Part shown: piece by piece, positions 12,004-23,643 of the stretch
Layout: each line of letters begins with the position of its first letter
Position numbering within the stretch: the first letter of the stretch is position 1
Assembly (NCBI GenBank): GCA_017165825.1
Contig: CM029369.1
Location: 14,816,955 to 14,880,954, forward strand
From: Hepsetus odoe
Lineage: Eukaryota > Chordata > Actinopteri > Characiformes > Hepsetidae
Direction: 5' to 3'
Length of the DNA stretch: 64,000 nucleotides
Notes under the pieces: model-generated
What the model saw: only the letters and a program-made list of their open reading frames with translations
What the model was told of the DNA's origin: nothing
The model's database searches: none
Program-made: the position numbers and the translations under genes

Positions 12004-12585
12004 TATTACCAAATAACATGTTGCTGATCAGACAAAACGCATTTATTGCGTTCATACTGTCTGCAATGAAACAAAAGCATGAGTAAGACTCTTTTCCCCC
12101 CATACTATACCAACATTCCTTGATTTGGGGCTGTATAAGGAGGGTTAATGCGTGCTATAAAGCAGACATGCATTAGGTAAAAAGCCAACCCGCTGATGTA
12201 CAGGAGGAAAAGGCACTTGTGGGAGAACAGAGGACCTAATGACATTGCAAAGCACTCTGATTCTGTGATCAATACAGAACAGGAAAGAAAAAATTTGGCC
12301 CTTTCTTTTCAGCATAAAATATCTGAACGTCCTTCACCTTCTTTGCCATTAGCTTAATAGCAGGTGTTTTCTATTTCTGACTCAGGCCATGCTTGAACTG
12401 AAAACACTTTCATTCTTGTGGGAGAAGGTAACCTTTAGACGAACAAGTATGAACTTCTCCAAGCATGTGACTAGTCACTAAATGCAGTCAATGAGTTTAA
12501 AGCGACAAGTCTAGAGTGACATGTGAGCTGTTGCACCAAGAGACAAATGACGAAGAAACCAGTGGAAGTGAAGCAGAAAGGACAG

Positions 12586-12591
12586 TTTATT
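12586..12591 (-). terminator. Candidate distal polyadenylation signal of etv5
   Basis: An AATAAA on the minus strand with a GT/T-rich element 20-50 bases further on. The proximal alternative is the AATAAA at 13382-13387. Confidence 0.45.
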
Positions 12592-14194
12592 GTACCCAGT
12601 ACAGATTATAAACTTAGCAGTGTAAAGGTACACGTTGTGAAGGAAGAAGTTGGAGCCTACACAAGTGCAGACTGCCCTTTTAGTGGTGGAGGTGGAGCAA
12701 ACAAACCCCTTATTCATTGAGAAAACTTAATATATATCATCAGCTCTCATTACAAGGTGTTGTCCTTTAACTCAGCAGAAAGGGGGTCCAGTAAGCACAC
12801 ACTGGTTCTGCAATGACTACACCACAGGCATCCAGATTTTAAAACATACGTTTTATGCAATACTATACAGCTGATACAATAAAATCAAACCAATGCAGAC
12901 TTTGCAAAAATATATATTTTTATATAAGTTCATCTTTCCAAAAAAAAAAAAAAAAAATATGCAAAGAACTTAAATTTCTTTCTTGTCCAGCATAAAGCGA
13001 TATGTTAGTGGACAATTGCCAGTTGAATACACCATGCAATAGGAAGCAGTGGTCTTTTGTCATTTTTAAATTGGCAGTGAACGAGTCCAGGAGAAGGTGT
13101 TTTCACCTTATTGCATGCAAGGTCCTGGCTTTACTGCCATCTTGGTGCATTTTTAAACTAGTACAGTGCCAAAGAAACCTCAGTCAAAAATACAAAAACA
13201 GACTATAAACTTGACCCTTTTGATAAATTTTATGCAGTCAGAGAACGTAACCCTCCTGATTTTTTCCTAGTGCATCCCTTTTGAATATTATTTGTGAGAA
13301 AAAAAAATAAAAATTATAATAATGAACACCTCACCATACCAAATTTAGCTTCTCTGGGAGTAACAAGGCATACAGAATTGCTTTATTAAAATGGGTTAAC
13401 AGTCCCTGTAATAAGAGTGTCCTTAAGAGTGCCACTGGCTTAGCTTCATTGCAGTTCAACAATATGAGTTATGCAGCAGAGAGCAACAAAATTATACAAA
13501 ACAACCCCACAACACTTAAAAGTTAAATGACCAAAACAAACCAACAATAGAAAACAGTATGTTTTGTAGAAATTCAACAGGTCTGAAGCAGTCCTGCATT
13601 TAGTTGAACAAAAGTATTGTATAAAAGCCAGCTCTCTAAACAATTCTAGATCTCTAAAGAAACTAATGGGTCTTTTTCCTTTGCAACATAAAGCCCTTTT
13701 GAAGTCTTATAGATTTCTACATGATTAAGAAGTAACAAAACTATCAGGGCCCAAAAGGCAGCAATTGAATAGTGCTGGGTTTTGATTTTTTAGGACAGCT
13801 CTAAATATTGTCACTTAAAAAAAAAATCCAGATTGTCAAAACAGAATTGCTACAATTCTTTCAGACTTTACAGAAAGACCTGCATTTGGCTCCCGTCTCC
13901 TCCTCTTCCGTTCCTTCTGTGGAAACAGATACCCGTTTACCACATGACAGGCCGGGCCCCAGGAGTCCAGGCATCCCTCACTTCCCTGACACCATATCAT
14001 GGGTCAAACCAGAGACCAGGTGGTTTTCAGATTTCTCCTCACTCATTATTTTATTTATATTATTTTTTAATTCTGATGTTACTTTGGGGGAGGGCTAATC
14101 TGTAAATGGACAGCAGGGCTGGAGAACTTGAGGCAGTGGGGACAGAAAAGTTCCAGTCTGCGGAGCAGTTCAGGTTCTGCATTGAGCATAAGAG
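12586..14194 (-). other. etv5: etv5 3' UTR
   Basis: About 1.6 kb downstream of the etv5 stop codon without coding potential. It is AT-rich and ends at a good AATAAA hexamer followed by GT-rich sequence. A second AATAAA at 13382-13387 would give a shorter UTR of about 0.8 kb. Confidence 0.55.
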
Positions 14195-17100
14195 TCAGTA
14201 CACATAGCCATCCGGGAAAGGCATCCCAGTGACACTTTGCTCTCCTGCATCTACCAAGTAAGGGGCTCCTTCATCATAGTGACTCAGGGGTAGTGTGTCA
14301 TCGTCCACCCCAGGGAGGCCATCAGGATCAGCCTTGAGGTTGGGCCTCTGGTTGTCTGGGAAAGCCATGGAGAAGAGGGCCTCAGGGTCGCATACAAATT
14401 TGTAAACGTACCGCTCACCAGCAACCTACAAAATTTGAAATTCAGAAAAACAAAGTTTGAAATCAGAAACACTGAGCAAAAAGTCACAGGGTGGGATATT
14501 AAGCATGTTACTGGAAAATTAACTTAAATTAACATAATTTTATTATTTCTTTCTGCTCCAAAGATGTAATAAATCAGTTAATTTTAGTTTGGCAGACTGC
14601 TGCATTTTTACTATTTAAAAAAATAATAAAATAATTCAATTAAATAATGGCACAATTGAGCTGCATTTGAAATGTTGCTGCTACATCTGTACACTATAAT
14701 GCATTATAATTGAACATGGCTCATTCTGACTAGTAAAAAAAGACCAGCAAACTGGAGGTAAAACAAACCGGCCATTTTTTCTAATGTCTGTAAAGAGCAC
14801 TGAATCAGCGAAGTGTGAAAAAGGAAACAAAATGTCAACCTGCCTTTACCTTCTGCATGATTCCCTTCTCATAGTAGTAACGCAGGGAACGACTCAGCTT
14901 GTCATAATTCATGGCTGGTCTGTTTTTCTGAATGCCCCAACGTCGCGCCACCTGAAATAAAGGTATTGTATAATTAATTTTAAATTATTAACTCCATGTG
15001 AAACGATAGTACAAATGGATCATGTACTTTAGAGGACATAATAATACTAACTTCTTCTGGTTCAATGAGCTTGAACTCCATGCCACGCCCTGTCCAAGCA
15101 ATAAAATGTCCATTCGCAGGGTCGTCAAGGAGCGTAACCAGAAACTGCCAGAGCTGGAGAGATCCACGGCGTTGATAAGGTGGGCCATCCCGATAAACAG
15201 AGGGCTCCTGTTTTACTTTCCCTGTTTGCAGAGAACAATTAGGATCATGGTCAAAGTTGTAAAGCAGAACAAGGATAAAACAAATCCAAGCTGAAATTGC
15301 TCACTTATGGCCACTAAGCCATTTAACATCTTGAGCAGGCAGTCATGAGTTATGTGCCAAAATGACACATATGGCAGTCTCACCTTCAAGTCGTTCAGGA
15401 ACCACGCATGTGTCATCATAGTACATGTGCTGATCTCTGTCAAATGAAAAATCTACAAGAACAAAAAAAGAGCAAGGCTACGTTCACATTTCTCATATAG
15501 TCTATGAATGAAAAATAAAATAAACTTGTAATGTAGAAGAAAATAACAGGAATTAACCACATTTCAGTGGTTAAATTTGGCAACTTACTTTCATGATTTT
15601 GGTAAAAGCTAGCTGACCTCCCAAATGAAGACTGACAGTTAGGCACTTCTGGAAAAACAAAGAACAGACATAATTCATTAATAAAAGCATAAAAATTAAT
15701 GCAAGCATTTTACACATTTCTAAAAGCTTGTCATAAATTAATAATATATATCCTATTAGGCACAGAATGACCAGCTTGTGAATCCACTACTCAGACTCAT
15801 TCAAATTGGAGCTTATGAAACAGGCACTGATAACAGCTGGGATGCAAATGTCCAGCCCACACATCTGGTGGCACTTGCTAAGCTCAGATCAATTCAGTAC
15901 CATCACGTGAAACAGTCACATGTCTACTAAGACACAAAAAACAAGATTAGTCACTATGCCCTGGACACATGAGAATAAAGTTTTGTTAAAAGGTGTAGCT
16001 GAGTCTTTACTGAAACATAAGCCACACTCCTTGAAAGGTGTGCGATGTCATTATTCACATTTCTGTCCTCGCTCTCACGGCGTGAAATGAAAGTCATTTC
16101 CAATGTTCAGTGTTTCACAATAAGGACAACATGGCAATCTGTTGCACCACTAGAGATGGCTATAGTCAGAATGTTAGGAAGATTTGGAATTACATCACTG
16201 CCCTGCACAAAGCTGACAACAGTGAGACTTCAGAGTTTAAATAGTTAAATGCTTGGATGACAATGAGACCCAGCAGCTGTGTGTGGGTGATTGAATGAGA
16301 AGTCCAGAAAATTTCTCTGAAGATGAATTGCAAAAGAGCATGGCAAGTGAGTGAGTTCATGCCTTGATAATCACTGCAGTATTACGTTAGGCTTGTAGAA
16401 ACCTTAGACTATCTTTTGGCCTTTACACAAAACTACAGGTTAAAAAAGACCTGAATCCTGCTCAGGCAGTCTCTGTGAAGAAAACTGCCACGTCAGTCTG
16501 CGCTTTCTCTGCACCTCACCAAGCACTGCTAAAACTCACAGATCCATGCAAGCTCACCGAAGATTCCACGCCCTCAGCCCTGTCTGCACAAAAGCTGACC
16601 ACTGCCAGACAAGATCGGTCCACTATTCTAATCTTTTACTTCAGTATGTATTTATTAATGCTTACCAGAGTCAAAGCAGAAGTCTCGGGGCTCTTGCTTG
16701 ATGGCCATTGGATGGAATGCAGCCTGGTGCGGAGCCATGTTAGGGACCCCTTGCTCAGCATAGCGAGGGTCCAACAGCTCCTGTTTAAATGCCTGAGGAT
16801 GCGCAGGAACCAGTGGCTCTGACATCTGCCGATGATAAGGTGGCCGTCCATCTCTGGGTGAAGTGCATGGTGTCTGGGGAATGAAATTTGGTCTTCCTTG
16901 GGTCTCAGATGGTGGGAATGGCAAACAAGGCTCTGAAAGCTGTCGCTGGAACCTTCAAATTAAATTAAATCCAGTTACCAAAAGCGAAGAGATCATTCAA
17001 GCGAGCAAAATGCAACAATTTGACAAAGGTTAAGGTTAAGTTGCCCACAGTACAAGTGGAGGAAAGTATATGTAAGCTGTAAAATGAGATGCTGCTGGGG

Positions 17101-18515
17101 TCAAGTGACACCCAGAGGTAAGTACAGCTCAGCAGACATTCTAGAATTGCTTTTTGCTGACCCTAGAGTTGCTGGCTTTACATTACTAACGGCCAAAAAC
17201 ATGCCACACATTCTCAGGCGTGCTCCCAGTAATCAGGCTGCAGGTGGCAGGATGGGTTGCCAACAACTCTGTTCCCACGGGGTCAGATTAATGCACTGAA
17301 GGTACGACTTCCCCAAAAAAAACTGCATGATCCACCACCACTTGGACTTTTTCCCCCATGTTGTCAATGTAAGATTAAGGCCAGTGCCCATATTTTTGTG
17401 AATTTTATTGTAATTTTAATTGCTGTGATATATATATATATATATATACACACATACATACATATTTTATATAAAAATACACACACACACACACACAACT
17501 GTGCAAATTTTTTATGGCAGGTGTGGAAAAATGCTGTAAACAAAGAATGCTTTCAGAAATATAAATAATGATTGTTTATTTGTATCAATTTACAAAATGC
17601 AAACAAAAGAAAAATCTAAATCAAATCAATATTTGGTGTTACTACCTTTTGCCTTCAAACCACCATCAGTTCTTCTGGCCCCCACAGAGCCCTGATCTCA
17701 ACATCATCCAGTGTGTCTGGATTACATGAAGAGACAGAAGGATGTGAGGAAGCCTACATCCACAGAAGATCTGTGCTTAGTTCTCCAAGATGTTTGGAAC
17801 GACCTACCAGCCGAGTTCCTTCAAAAACTGTGCGCAAGTGTACCTAGAAGAACTGATGCTGTTTTGAAGGCAAAGGGTGGTCACACCAAATATTGATTTG
17901 ATTTAGATTTCTCTTTTGTTCATTCACTGCATTTTGTTGATTGATGAAAATAAATGATTAACACTTCCATTTCTGAAAGCATTCTTTGTTTACAGCATTT
18001 TTTTTCCACACCTGCCTAAAACTTTTGCACAGTACTGTATATTATTTATATATTATGATGATTATTATTATGACCACTTAAAAAAAAAAAAAAAAAGAAC
18101 TTACATACATACGAATACATATTAATTGTGTGGAAACTCACCTATGTTCATTATTAAAGGGAATATCGTGGTTTAGAGGAGGACATGGCACAGCAAAAGG
18201 TGGGGTCTGGTTGTGCAGTGGGAGTGCCCGCTGACTGTGAGTGCTGTTGCACACAGTAGGCTGTCCATGAAGGGCCCTCTGCCCTAATGTATGGTTAGGG
18301 ACTGGAGGAGGAGTCTGTTCATGCATTGGATGCGTCCCAGGGGTGTTGGTGGAGCTGCATGGTGAAACAGGCGTTGAGGGAGGAGTCAATGGCTTGAACC
18401 CAGCTGGGGGTTTCCTATCATAGGCACTTTAAGGACAAAAACAAAAATAAATCTTTTTTTTTTTTAATTTAATACACAAAACAGCCTATCCGAATGCAGT
18501 TTATAGCAAAGTAAG

Positions 18516-18556
<41 letters not shown>

Positions 18557-21490
18557 GTAACTGATGCAGGCTTACCTGTAGTTATAAAGGCACTTTTCTC
18601 CATACAGCATGGGACTCTGGTCCTGGCTACAAGGAGAGAGCGCTTTGGAAGGACTCAGTTCCCGTTTAATCTTGGCTGGTGGAGGGCCATGAAACATCAC
18701 TGTGAACAGCAATGAAAGCATACAATCAACCAGAGCATCTAATCGAACACATCAACAGAAGTGTACTGAAGGTTCAGAGATGGAGCATCTTACTCTACAC
18801 CATTAATTGGCTTTCTCTGAGGTATAAAAGCAACATCCTTTGCCATCACTACCATAGTGCAACAAAACACATGCAATCAAAGCACTCCCTTCTGATTTCC
18901 ATCATGGCCAAGTCAATACTCATGAATCACAGGGGTCGTAATTCAATGATTGTGAATGATTTTCCTTCCCACACTGTAACCATTAGCTGCTGGATCTCTG
19001 CATCAGCTCCCATATCCGGCGCCACATAATGGCCAACGAAACTGGATCCCCGGGCACTGTGCACAACTGGCCAAATAAATCAACTTGGCTGTGCTGGGGT
19101 TAGTAAAACCACATACAATGGGCACGTAAAAGCTCAATCCACGCGTTGAAAGCCAAGGTGCACTGCACCACTATTAACATTACAGGCTTCCTCAAATCAA
19201 ATAAAATAGATGGATATCCAAACCCGACTGATGCTGGAAACAGAAACATGCAGGGTTCCATGGGACATAGAAATGGGAAAGAAGCTTGCAGTTCGGTACA
19301 ACATGCTGGACTTTTGTCCAAGGGCTGAAATTATTGCTCGAATGACTATCAGACACATGAAAAATCTCACACTCCTTTGAAGTGCCACAGAATAAAACAT
19401 GGCCTCTGCTCGGACCCCCAAAAAAGAGGCTCCTTGGGCAAATAATGGGTCATGGTCAAGTATTGCAGCATATAACCCTTTAGTTACTACTAGTGAAAAG
19501 CAAAACAAGACCATCATGGGGGTTGAAACAAGCAGAAAGCAATCCCTGTGTTTTAGATTCAGTATCAGTATCAGACAAAAACATTTTCCTGCTGCAGTAC
19601 AACAGCATGGCCAAGCTTTAACAAATACCCCAGCTAGAGCACTGCTGAGAACCTGCAGCTTTAGCAGCTGTGACTACTTTAGGTAGAAGAGTGGGGAAGT
19701 CTCCACACTCTGGAATCCAGTCCATTTTAGAGGCAAGGCTGAGTGCATCAAAGTGTGAAATCAGATTATGTGCTTTCCTCATGTGATGTCCAATACAAAT
19801 TGGCCAATTTATTTAAAAAAAAAAAATAAGAAAGAAAGAAAAAAAGACATTCCAGGTCAGAATTAGGGACTGTCCAATGCCCAGACCATTTTGAGGTTAT
19901 AACAATATTAATTATTCTAGCAATTAATTAGATCTCAATGTTACTAAAAGCCTCACTGTTTATATTATGGACTTCTTAACTTCATTAAGAAATAGCAGAA
20001 ATAAAAAGTAACAGAAATTGACAGGGAGATTCCCAGAACTCACCCGTTCAGCCTTTATTGTTGTGAGACTTTTAAGTAATGTTAATTCCTAAAATTCTGA
20101 ATTCAGGACGCTGGTATGATCAGCGCCTTATCGGCAGAACTTTCCAGCACATATGAATGCAAGGGTCACAAATATCAGCCTACCAATATATTGACTGGGG
20201 CCTAGTCAGAACATCAGGGAAAATCACCAACTTTCATCACTTACTGAGAATATGCAGCCAAACCAAGTCAACATTTGACTCGCATTTTGGCTTATGGTGT
20301 CCTTTGTCCTCTCAAAAGAATCAACGAGAAATTGGAACAAGACTTGAATAATGAATAGCCACCACAGTTAAGGCTAAGCTTGTTCTCCCTTGCCCTCTCT
20401 GGACTCAATCCAAAGTACATCGCCAAGGAGAATAAATAAATATCAGGTACTCACGGTTATCTGATTGGAAATCTGGGACAAACTGTTCATCATCAGGCAC
20501 TTGTGCTGTGAAGAGAGATCAGACAATTTCACAGAAATTAATACATGAATCCTCTGAGGACAAGTGCATCCTAGATGAACAGTCCTTCACTAACAAATGC
20601 ACTTTGGAAAAACAACTAATACTGGCCTAAGTTTCAGATCCCACAGTGAAGTTGGCTTAAGCACTGAATGAAATGACCAGCCCTTCTAAAATAATCTACA
20701 GCAGGGAGTAAAAATTCATTATGCTCCCATAGAATAAAACTGACAGCAAAATGCATAAACTACTCAATGAGAGAGAGAGGGGGGAGAAAAAAAAAATGTA
20801 ATTTTTAAAGCATAAATATTGTGAAGCCTGAGGGATCTTGTGAGTTATCAGCTTGGGATGCAGTCGTTAATGGTTTGACAGCATGTGCAGAACAATAATG
20901 ACTTGCGTCCTTTTTAAAAGTAAAACTAGCACAGCTTTCTCAGTCAATAAGGGTGTGTAATAAAATAAAGGGTGCTCACCCTCTGCAATCCAGATTTCTT
21001 GCAGCTGGCTGAGGTCCTGGAAGAGTTCTGCAGGAGATGGACAAAGATTGAATTATCAGCAAAAGCACAAACGAAAATCCAAACTGAAAATGCATCTGAA
21101 AAGTGAAATAAAAGCACATGTGCATGACATTGAAAAACATAGTGGACAAACGCATTCTTAAAGTCCAGTTTAAACTCCTTATTGTCTGGAAATTCAAAGT
21201 GATGTTACCTTCTGTGTCCTGAGCGAGTTCTTCAGAGTCAACAAACTTTCTTTTCCTGTCACTGACTGGTCTGCTGCATGGCTCTTCCACTCGGGACGAT
21301 TTCTGCTGTGGAGGAATGAACTGCTTAGTGAGGAATCATGTTATCCATACGACTGAAGAACTTTCTCTTAACATTTATTTTAAATAGAATTAAATGAAAT
21401 AAATGCAAAAAACCACACACACACACTCACTCACTCACTCACTTTAGGCGGGACCATAAATGGAACTTGTTGGTCGTAAAAGCCGTCCAT
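14195..21490 (-). CDS. etv5: ETS translocation variant 5 transcription factor (complete)
   Basis: Twelve coding exons (minus strand, 5' to 3'): 21490-21443, 21302-21209, 21027-20980, 20505-20455, 18699-18576, 18426-18142, 16952-16666, 15648-15589, 15452-15384, 15221-15052, 14951-14850, 14425-14195. Phases agree throughout; 522 residues against about 510 in mammals. It begins MDGFYDQQVPFMVPPK. An acidic activation domain spans about 38-76, with two VP-D motifs (66-68 and 73-75) of the COP1-degron type. The middle has Ser/Thr-Pro sites and Lys-x-Glu SUMO-type sites (IKREL, IKQEP, VKQEP). The ETS domain spans about 376-459, with recognition-helix Arg433 and Arg436 in MNYDKLSRSLRYYY. It binds GGAA sites in the nucleus as an effector of FGF/ERK signalling. 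ETV5 rather than ETV1/ETV4 is chosen from the AYDRKPPAGFKPLTPP, EVPNCQSS and LEGKVKQEP stretches and from DGKG next door. Which fish ohnolog (a or b) is not resolved. Confidence 0.95.
17427..17497. repeat. (TA)n then (CA)n microsatellite in etv5 intron
   Basis: Alternating TA, then CATA, then CA repeats directly abut the left end of a Tc1-derived element. Confidence 0.9.
17498..18040 (+). mobile_element. Tc1-like deletion derivative, copy 1 (etv5 intron)
   Basis: A 543-base element with long terminal inverted repeats of about 190 bases. The ends read ctgtgcaaa and tttgcacagtactgta, with shared inner motifs ggcaggtgtgg and tttggtgt. The inner part keeps only the transposase C-terminus, from SPDLN through PTSTEDL to the final AKGGHTKY. 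It is non-autonomous. The left end touches a (TA)n(CA)n microsatellite and has lost a few terminal bases. It lies in the etv5 intron between exons 18142-18426 and 16666-16952. Confidence 0.85.
18518..18554. repeat. (CA)n microsatellite in etv5 intron
   Basis: About 18 CA units, reading (TG)n about 20 bases downstream of the donor of etv5 exon 18699-18576. Confidence 0.95.
21412..21442. repeat. (CA)n(TCAC)n microsatellite forming the etv5 exon donor
   Basis: On the etv5 sense strand the tract reads GTGAGTGAGTGAGTGAGTG then (TG)n, and begins exactly at the exon/intron border after AAA. It contains several overlapping GTGAGT consensus donors at 4-base steps. Confidence 0.95.
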
Positions 21491-21561
21491 GTTACCTGGG
21501 TCTTCTTCCCAGAACAGGGTCTTTGCTTAAAAGCACGGGCTGTTTTCGCTGTCTTTTTTCT
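21443..21561 (-). other. etv5: etv5 first coding exon with 5' UTR portion
   Basis: The exon carrying the ATG (21490-21488) most plausibly starts at 21561, after a T-rich acceptor ending TTTTTGTAG. This leaves about 70 bases of 5' UTR in it, so at least one non-coding exon lies upstream. The donor at 21442 is inside a (GTGA)n repeat. Confidence 0.6.
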
Positions 21562-21659
21562 CTACAAAAACAAAGAACATCTACATGTGAACTTTTTGGC
21601 ACATGCAGTTAATATATACCTCTGCACATGACAGACAATCCTCAAATCTTTCAGCTCAG

Positions 21660-21713
21660 ACCCCCCCCCCCTCCTCCTCCTCCTCCTCCTCCTCCCTCCT
21701 CCTCCTCCTCCTC
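21660..21713. repeat. Poly-C and (TCC)n tract, G-rich on the etv5 strand
   Basis: A run of about 12 C is followed by two blocks of TCC triplets on the + strand. The etv5 sense strand therefore has (GGA)n next to G12, in the first intron about 100 bases upstream of the coding exon. Confidence 0.95.
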
Positions 21714-22051
21714 TGTTGTTCATCACAACAGCCCGCTGTCTGAGTATAGGGGCATGCAGGAGTATGTGCTGTACTTTGTAAACACACAAAGGCAGAGACC
21801 AAACACAAACCTTACATAATCAGGCAGCCTGAACCTTTGGAGGGCTCGAGCATGTAAGCCCAGGCTCGGGAATGAAAAAGGAGGTTTCTTGTTGGGACCC
21901 AAATGCAGCAGTGAAGACAGGCTGCTGGGAGGGCTGGCCTTTGTAAAAGTGCAGCCTGCAGGTTTTAAAGGTCAACAAACAGAAACACTGCTCTGTACCA
22001 TCATCCGGTCATCCAGCCTAAAGAGATCCAGACCAAACAAACCACGGAGCT

Positions 22052-22055
<4 letters not shown>

Positions 22056-22139
<84 letters not shown>
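22056..22139. repeat. (GA)n microsatellite, about 42 units
   Basis: An uninterrupted 84-base GA tract on the + strand. It lies between the etv5 CpG-rich region and its first coding exon. Confidence 0.97.
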
Positions 22140-22142
<3 letters not shown>

Positions 22143-22149
22143 AAAAGTG

Positions 22150-23240
22150 TTTATGACGCATGTTTTTTTTCAGCGGTCATTAGCGCGAGGAGCTCAGATT
22201 AAAGGAGTGACGCTGAAAATCATCTCTTTCTCCAGCACAGCTTCTGTTCAGCTCGGTCTCCTCGGTTTCTCCGTACAGTGAGTTTTTAGGACCTCCATCA
22301 AGTTACTGCAGGAAGACTCGGACTGAGGTTTTTCACCTTCACGTCAAACAAAACTCTTCAACAGCTCAGATCAAACCAGTGACCCGGTCGGACCGACCGA
22401 GGCTGGGACCTTCAGAACAGCGGCGGTCCAACAACACAGAGTCCTGCAGCTCGCTGGGACTGAGCACTAAATCAATAAAAGCCCATTTTAAAGCTCTGTC
22501 TCCTGTAACGCGTTAGTAATGGCCATGCTCCCCCAAAGGCGCCCCCTGTTCCTTGTTTTTGTGAATGAAGTGAAATCTGATCTGCCAGAGGAGAACAGCC
22601 CGAGCCCTCCATTCACAGAGTCCCCTCTCCTGCCCGAGGACAACGGACCCCAAACCCAGCGCCGAAAAACTGCCTCGGACACAACACCACGGTAAAATGG
22701 TCGCGGCTTTTACTCGCGTGGAGAAAATGGCGTTGAGTTTCTCCTGAAGCCCGCTGGGCTCGCAGTTTGGAGTCCGTGATAAACTTCACACACACATGCA
22801 TGCATGCGCGCACAGACACACACACACACACACAGCCTCGGGCTGGGTCGGGAAACAGCGCTCTCACCCTGCAGACAAGCCGCGCACAAGCTGGAGAACA
22901 GGAGAGTAAATCCACAGAGAGAGAGACCGTCTCTCCGCCCGGGCCGAGGATGCGCGCTTCACTTTCCGCACACAAAACCTGAATGGGAATTTAGTAAATG
23001 GACCGCTCTGCCACTTTTCCCTGGGCTCGACACGGACAGCGCCACCAGCCGTACCCCATTGGTTACGCTGTACTATCCTTCAAAACAAACAGCCAATGGT
23101 GTGCGGGAATCTTGTTTATTATTCATTAGGTGTAATTCCACCAATCACAGCGCGCGTCGGGTCCTATTTTTATGAATGACTGGGTTTCATTCACATTCGC
23201 GTTCAGCTCTTTCTCCGCCCCCCGCCTTTCCGCAGCCCCT
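22150..23240 (-). promoter_or_regulatory. etv5: etv5 CpG-rich promoter / 5' exon region
   Basis: About 1.1 kb with many CpGs and higher GC than its surroundings, upstream of the etv5 ATG. Three CCAAT boxes lie at 23058-23062 (minus), 23093-23097 and 23141-23145 (plus), with a GC-box-like ccgccccccgcc at about 23215-23226. The exact transcription start and the non-coding exon borders could not be fixed. The short open frames here look like composition artefacts. Confidence 0.6.
22816..22834. repeat. (CA)n short microsatellite in the etv5 5' region
   Basis: A short CA run preceded by an alternating purine-pyrimidine stretch tgcatgcatgcgcgca, inside the CpG-rich region. Confidence 0.85.
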
Positions 23241-23372
23241 TTAAGAGGTGAGATATTTTCAACTGCTGCGAAAGTTGTCCTTGGTCATATTTATAAGAGT
23301 CACAATTCATTTGTGCCGAGGTACAGTTTTCAAAAAGGTTTCACACCTTTTTTTTTTTTCATAGGTTTAGGC

Positions 23373-23530
23373 TTGGCCAAGTGGTTTTAGTACCAAGACC
23401 CCATAAGCAAAGGTTGTGGGTTTGAGTCCTGGAGCAGAAGGTTACCCTGAGGTGCCCTTAAGCAAGGAACCGTCCCCCAACACTGCATTGTACCCCACTG
23501 TTCTTGCTCCTTGGGTGTGTGTTCACAACT
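23373..23530 (+). repeat. tRNA-derived SINE, family 1-like, diverged
   Basis: An A-box-like TTGGCCAAGTGG and B-box-like GGTTTGAGTCC are followed by the family body (gaggtgcccttaagcaagg). It is more diverged than the other copies. The DNA at 23700-23850 may hold a degraded opposite-strand relative. Confidence 0.6.
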
Positions 23531-23563
23531 GGTTTGTTTGGATGGTCTGAAGGAAGAGAATAA

Positions 23564-23565
<2 letters not shown>

Positions 23566-23636
<71 letters not shown>
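23566..23636. repeat. (CT)n microsatellite, about 35 units
   Basis: A 71-base CT tract on the + strand, the reverse complement of the (GA)n tract at 22056-22139 and about 1.4 kb from it. It has a short (GT) tail. Confidence 0.97.
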
Positions 23637-23643
<7 letters not shown>

